In this document: positions 61,483 through 64,000 of the stretch, piece by piece
How positions within the stretch are numbered: position 1 is the first letter of the stretch
Layout: every line of letters begins with the position of its first letter
Assembly (NCBI RefSeq): GCF_017963645.1
Contig: NZ_JAGMWN010000001.1
Location: forward strand, 248,001-312,000
DNA length: 64,000 bases
Origin: Marivibrio halodurans
GTDB taxonomy: Bacteria > Pseudomonadota > Alphaproteobacteria > UBA8366 > Aestuariispiraceae
Reading direction: 5' to 3'
Made by a program: the position numbers and the translations under genes
Notes under the pieces: model-generated
What the model saw: only the letters and a program-made list of their open reading frames with translations
Told to the model about the DNA's origin: nothing
Databases searched by the model: none

Positions 61483-62334
61483 ATGGGTGTTTCATTCTAT
61501 ACTCTTGAAACAATGGAAAAGTATGGCCTGATCGGTGCGGGGCGAACCTTGTTGGATTTCGGCAGTTCGAACCTGTACGCCGCAACAGCCGATCAGATCG
61601 CCGCCTTCGTGAGACGGCACGTGGAATCGCCCCGACCGGATCTCGATGAGTTCGCGAACCGTCTTGCCAGTGGCAGCGGCAAGGGCCCCGACGGCCAAGC
61701 GCTCAATCAAGCGTTTCTGGGCGAACTCCTGGAAGCGATCAATATGACTTATGAATCGATCGATATCGCGGCCGGCTATAAAACACGTCAAGTCGATCTT
61801 AATGTCGAGCCGTTGCCGGCGGCAATGGTGGGCCGTTACGATTCCGTCATAAATTGCGGAACCAGCGAGCACATCCTCAACCAACTAAATACATTCAACG
61901 CCATCCATGCCGCCACGAAGTCGGGGGGAAGGATGATGCATGTCCTGCCGGCGATCGGCTTCGTCGATCACGGCTACTTCACCTATACGAGCCGGTTCTT
62001 CTTCGATCTCGCCGGATACAATCAGTATGAGGTCGTGGATATGTGGTACGAAGGCGACGGCGGTGGCGACGAGAACATCTTCACTACCGCGCGCCAGTAT
62101 CAAACCTATTTTCCGGTGCTGACCGAACGGCTCGCGAAGATCGGGACCACGGATCGTGAAACCAAGCAGGACAGCGTGAAGGTTCCCACGATCTCGATTT
62201 CCCTTGTCTTCCAGAAAACCCAGGATGTGCGGTTCATGGGGACGTTGGAAACCAGCACCAGCGTGGGGGAATTCACAGGCGACTTGCGGGACGCGTATAG
62301 CGAAAAGCAGGGCTCCGCAGCGAAGACTGGGTAA
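61483..62334 (+). CDS. Methyltransferase-like protein
   Basis: The 283-residue product has a class I methyltransferase-like core: TLLDFGSSNLYAATADQIAA for motif I, and VGRYDSVINCGTSEHILNQL for the motif IV region. MMHVLPAIGFVDHGYFTYTS follows, in a segment typical of a small group of glycan-locus proteins. Function and acceptor are not known. ATG 61483 follows AGGAG; the open frame extends upstream to 61432. It is convergent with the GT2 gene. Confidence 0.72.
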   Translation: MGVSFYTLETMEKYGLIGAGRTLLDFGSSNLYAATADQIAAFVRRHVESPRPDLDEFANRLASGSGKGPDGQALNQAFLGELLEAINMTYESIDIAAGYKTRQVDLNVEPLPAAMVGRYDSVINCGTSEHILNQLNTFNAIHAATKSGGRMMHVLPAIGFVDHGYFTYTSRFFFDLAGYNQYEVVDMWYEGDGGGDENIFTTARQYQTYFPVLTERLAKIGTTDRETKQDSVKVPTISISLVFQKTQDVRFMGTLETSTSVGEFTGDLRDAYSEKQGSAAKTG

Positions 62335-62350
62335 TCAGCCCTATTTCATA

Positions 62351-63364
62351 TCACCCCTGGAGCCGGAGACGTCGGGCGACGAGGTCGCCCGCGTCGAACG
62401 GGCGGAGCCCAGCGAAAACCAGCCCTTTCGCTAGAGGACGGCCCAAGGACCCCAAGCTTCGGCAAAGCCGTGCGAAACGGATAGGGCAAGACGGGACGAC
62501 ATCCAGCACGCCTGGGTGGTCAAACCCACTCCATTTCCCACGATCGATTTGGAAGCAAAGAGCGCCGCTGATCCAGCGGCGGCGCCATCTTTGCGCGTAC
62601 CCGGATGGGAAAATATCCGGCGTGTTTGCCTGAAAACGTTCGAATGCTGCCGCGGCGGTTCTCACCAACAGGTCCGGGTCGAGGTTTGTGCGCGAAGCCA
62701 CACCCGTATCGCTCCGTCGCCAGGCGCCAAACGGCCGCTCGTCGAAAATCGCGCCCCAGCGCGCCGCCATATAACGCTGAATATAACCATCACAGAAGCT
62801 TCCCAGCGCGAGATCAAAGCCGCCTAATTGCACAAGACGGTCTCGTCGATAAACGCTCGAATTCCCAAAAATCCAACTATCGCGCGCCATGAGGGTGCGT
62901 CGCGCATTCTCGGGGGAAACCCAACCATCCTGGTTGTAGGGTGAAGGGCTGGCGATAACACCTAAATCCTGCCCATCGGCGTCCGAGATCAACCGGGTAC
63001 GGGTGGAATAAATCGCCGCGCTCGGATGTGCTTGAAGCCCGGCCCTGGCCGCATCGAGAAACCCCGCCTCCACCGTATCATCGGCGGCGGAACAATGAAC
63101 CAAGTCGGTCTCGACCGCCTGAATTCCCATGTTCAGCGCACCCACGACGCCTAGATGCTCCGACAGTTCGATCAACTTGACGGAAGGGTAAGTCGAGACG
63201 ATCTCACGCACACGGAGTCGCGCGGCCGGATCGGAATAATCATCGACGATGACGACGGCATCCGGCGCCGCTGACCGATCCGCAAAAAGCCGTTTCAGCG
63301 CGTGGGGCAAAAGATCCGTGTGGTTCCTATGGGGAATCACGACGCCTACGCTCAAGCCTTGCAT
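62351..63364 (-). CDS. Glycosyltransferase family 2 protein
   Basis: The 337-residue protein has a GT2 GT-A domain: VVIPHRNHTDLLPHAL, VVIVDDYSDPAAR, LVHCSAADDTVEAGF with a DxD-like acidic pair, and the WIFGNSSVYRRDRLVQLGGF acceptor region. It probably adds one sugar to a lipid-linked or nucleotide-linked glycan in the cytoplasm. It has no membrane segments. It follows the nucleotidyltransferase on the same strand after 37 bases. Confidence 0.88.
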   Translation of the reverse strand: MQGLSVGVVIPHRNHTDLLPHALKRLFADRSAAPDAVVIVDDYSDPAARLRVREIVSTYPSVKLIELSEHLGVVGALNMGIQAVETDLVHCSAADDTVEAGFLDAARAGLQAHPSAAIYSTRTRLISDADGQDLGVIASPSPYNQDGWVSPENARRTLMARDSWIFGNSSVYRRDRLVQLGGFDLALGSFCDGYIQRYMAARWGAIFDERPFGAWRRSDTGVASRTNLDPDLLVRTAAAAFERFQANTPDIFPSGYAQRWRRRWISGALCFQIDRGKWSGFDHPGVLDVVPSCPIRFARLCRSLGSLGRPLAKGLVFAGLRPFDAGDLVARRLRLQG

Positions 63365-63401
63365 TATTGCCTCGCAGGGATAGCCGGACGTCCCGAGCCC
63401 G

Positions 63402-64000
63402 TTACCTCTTGTTTGGCCTGAATTCGCGATGCGCTCGTTCCAGGCCCTCCACGGTTTCTATTCCGCGATGATAGCCGTCCACCGCGGTCGCGAAAATCCG
63501 ACCGACATACCGGGGGATGATCTCCGTGCTGAGATCGATGAAAGGGCCCTCGTGCTCATCGATATCCGCGAGAACTTCCGGGGTCAGGATATAAACCGCC
63601 GCATTGGCCAGATCACCCGGCGGATTATCCACCTTCTCGTGAAAGGCCTGAACGAGTCCGCTCTCATCAAGCTCGACGATCCCCGACTGCCGCGGCATGT
63701 CGGTATGGAAGGTCAGCATCGTCAGTGCCGCTTCCGGCGGGCGAGCGTCATGTTTCGCGAGGAACGAAGGCACGTCGAGTTGCGTCAGGTTGTCAGCATG
63801 CGCGACAAGCAAGGGCTCTCCAAGATGGAAGCCGCCATTGGCCTTGATCGTACCCGCTGTGCCAAGCAGATCGGGCTCAAAGCTCATAGCGACGCGATCA
63901 CGCCAAGGAGACTCTGCGATGAAGGCCTCCACCTTCTCATGGAGATAATGGGTATTAACCAAAATCTCCGAAACCGCACGGTCGCGCAGCAGCAACTCAA
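63402..64000 (-). CDS. Sugar nucleotidyltransferase (HddC-like), cut by the window end
   Basis: The visible part (about 197 codons; the N-terminus is outside the window) has EILVNTHYLHEKVEAFI, DLLGTAGTIKANGGFHLG, VAHADNLTQLDVPSFLAKHD and LANAAVYILTPEVLADI. This is the C-terminal two-thirds of an NTP-transferase such as HddC or MurU, which activates a sugar-1-phosphate. The glycine-rich nucleotide-binding N-terminal loop is not visible, so the nucleotide used is unknown. With the GmhA-like and HAD enzymes near 36-41 kb, a heptose-type pathway is possible. Confidence 0.8.
   Translation of the reverse strand, partial: ELLLRDRAVSEILVNTHYLHEKVEAFIAESPWRDRVAMSFEPDLLGTAGTIKANGGFHLGEPLLVAHADNLTQLDVPSFLAKHDARPPEAALTMLTFHTDMPRQSGIVELDESGLVQAFHEKVDNPPGDLANAAVYILTPEVLADIDEHEGPFIDLSTEIIPRYVGRIFATAVDGYHRGIETVEGLERAHREFRPNKR

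Overview
The window looks like chromosomal DNA of a GC-rich alphaproteobacterium, most probably of the Rhodospirillales type. The reasons are the hfq-hflX pair, a CIRCE-controlled groESL operon, the dac-tmk-holB-tatD-MBL block, an RlpA-SPOR lipoprotein, LptD (so a lipopolysaccharide-bearing outer membrane), dodecin, and a large surface-polysaccharide locus with a Wzm/Wzt-type exporter. The order-level placement is inference. A 60-base line in groEL (3001-3060) is 40/60 G+C. Two lines in the polysaccharide locus (45901-45960 and 53581-53640) are only 18/60 and 13/60, so parts of that locus differ in origin or constraint.

Layout. 1-4.3 kb: hfq, hflX, then groES-groEL behind a CIRCE operator and followed by a clear hairpin terminator. 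4.3-9.2 kb (+): zinc alcohol dehydrogenase, inositol-phosphatase family enzyme, 3-hydroxyisobutyrate-dehydrogenase family reductase, a class III nucleotide cyclase, and a small multi-pass membrane protein directly behind it. 9.2-19.6 kb (mostly -): mazG, a PuuA-like glutamine synthetase homologue, DUF4112 protein, MBL-fold hydrolase, tatD, holB, tmk, D,D-carboxypeptidase, RlpA, MltB-like lytic transglycosylase. 19.8-25.7 kb: a catalytically degenerate GGDEF/EAL protein, a small hypothetical protein, dodecin, an ACT-domain protein, and a diaminopropionate ammonia-lyase/M24 peptidase operon divergent from an Lrp/AsnC regulator. 25.7-29.2 kb: tRNA-Lys, lptD, an IS630 remnant, and a 262-bp near-palindromic element abutting it.

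29.2-64.0 kb is one long surface-glycan locus. It holds a dioxygenase-sulfotransferase fusion, an ABC-2 exporter pair, a sugar-precursor block (two epimerase/dehydratases, a GmhA-like SIS isomerase, split transketolase, zinc dehydrogenase, HAD phosphatase, phosphotransferase), a + strand island with methyltransferases, a fatty-acid desaturase and a UPF0104 membrane protein, and an operon with asparagine synthase, a dolichol-phosphate-mannose-type glycosyltransferase, a three-repeat cysteine protein and a large polytopic membrane protein. It ends with more methyltransferases, a reductase, a WbuC cupin, a GT2 glycosyltransferase and a sugar nucleotidyltransferase cut by the window end. Up to ten methyltransferase-like modules occur here.

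The likeliest new biology is the dioxygenase-sulfotransferase fusion beside the exporter, the exported-looking protein made of three repeats of exactly 109 residues beside an unrecognised polytopic protein, and the transketolase-containing sugar pathway. Starts were chosen from ribosome-binding sites and family N-termini, and alternatives are given where they matter.
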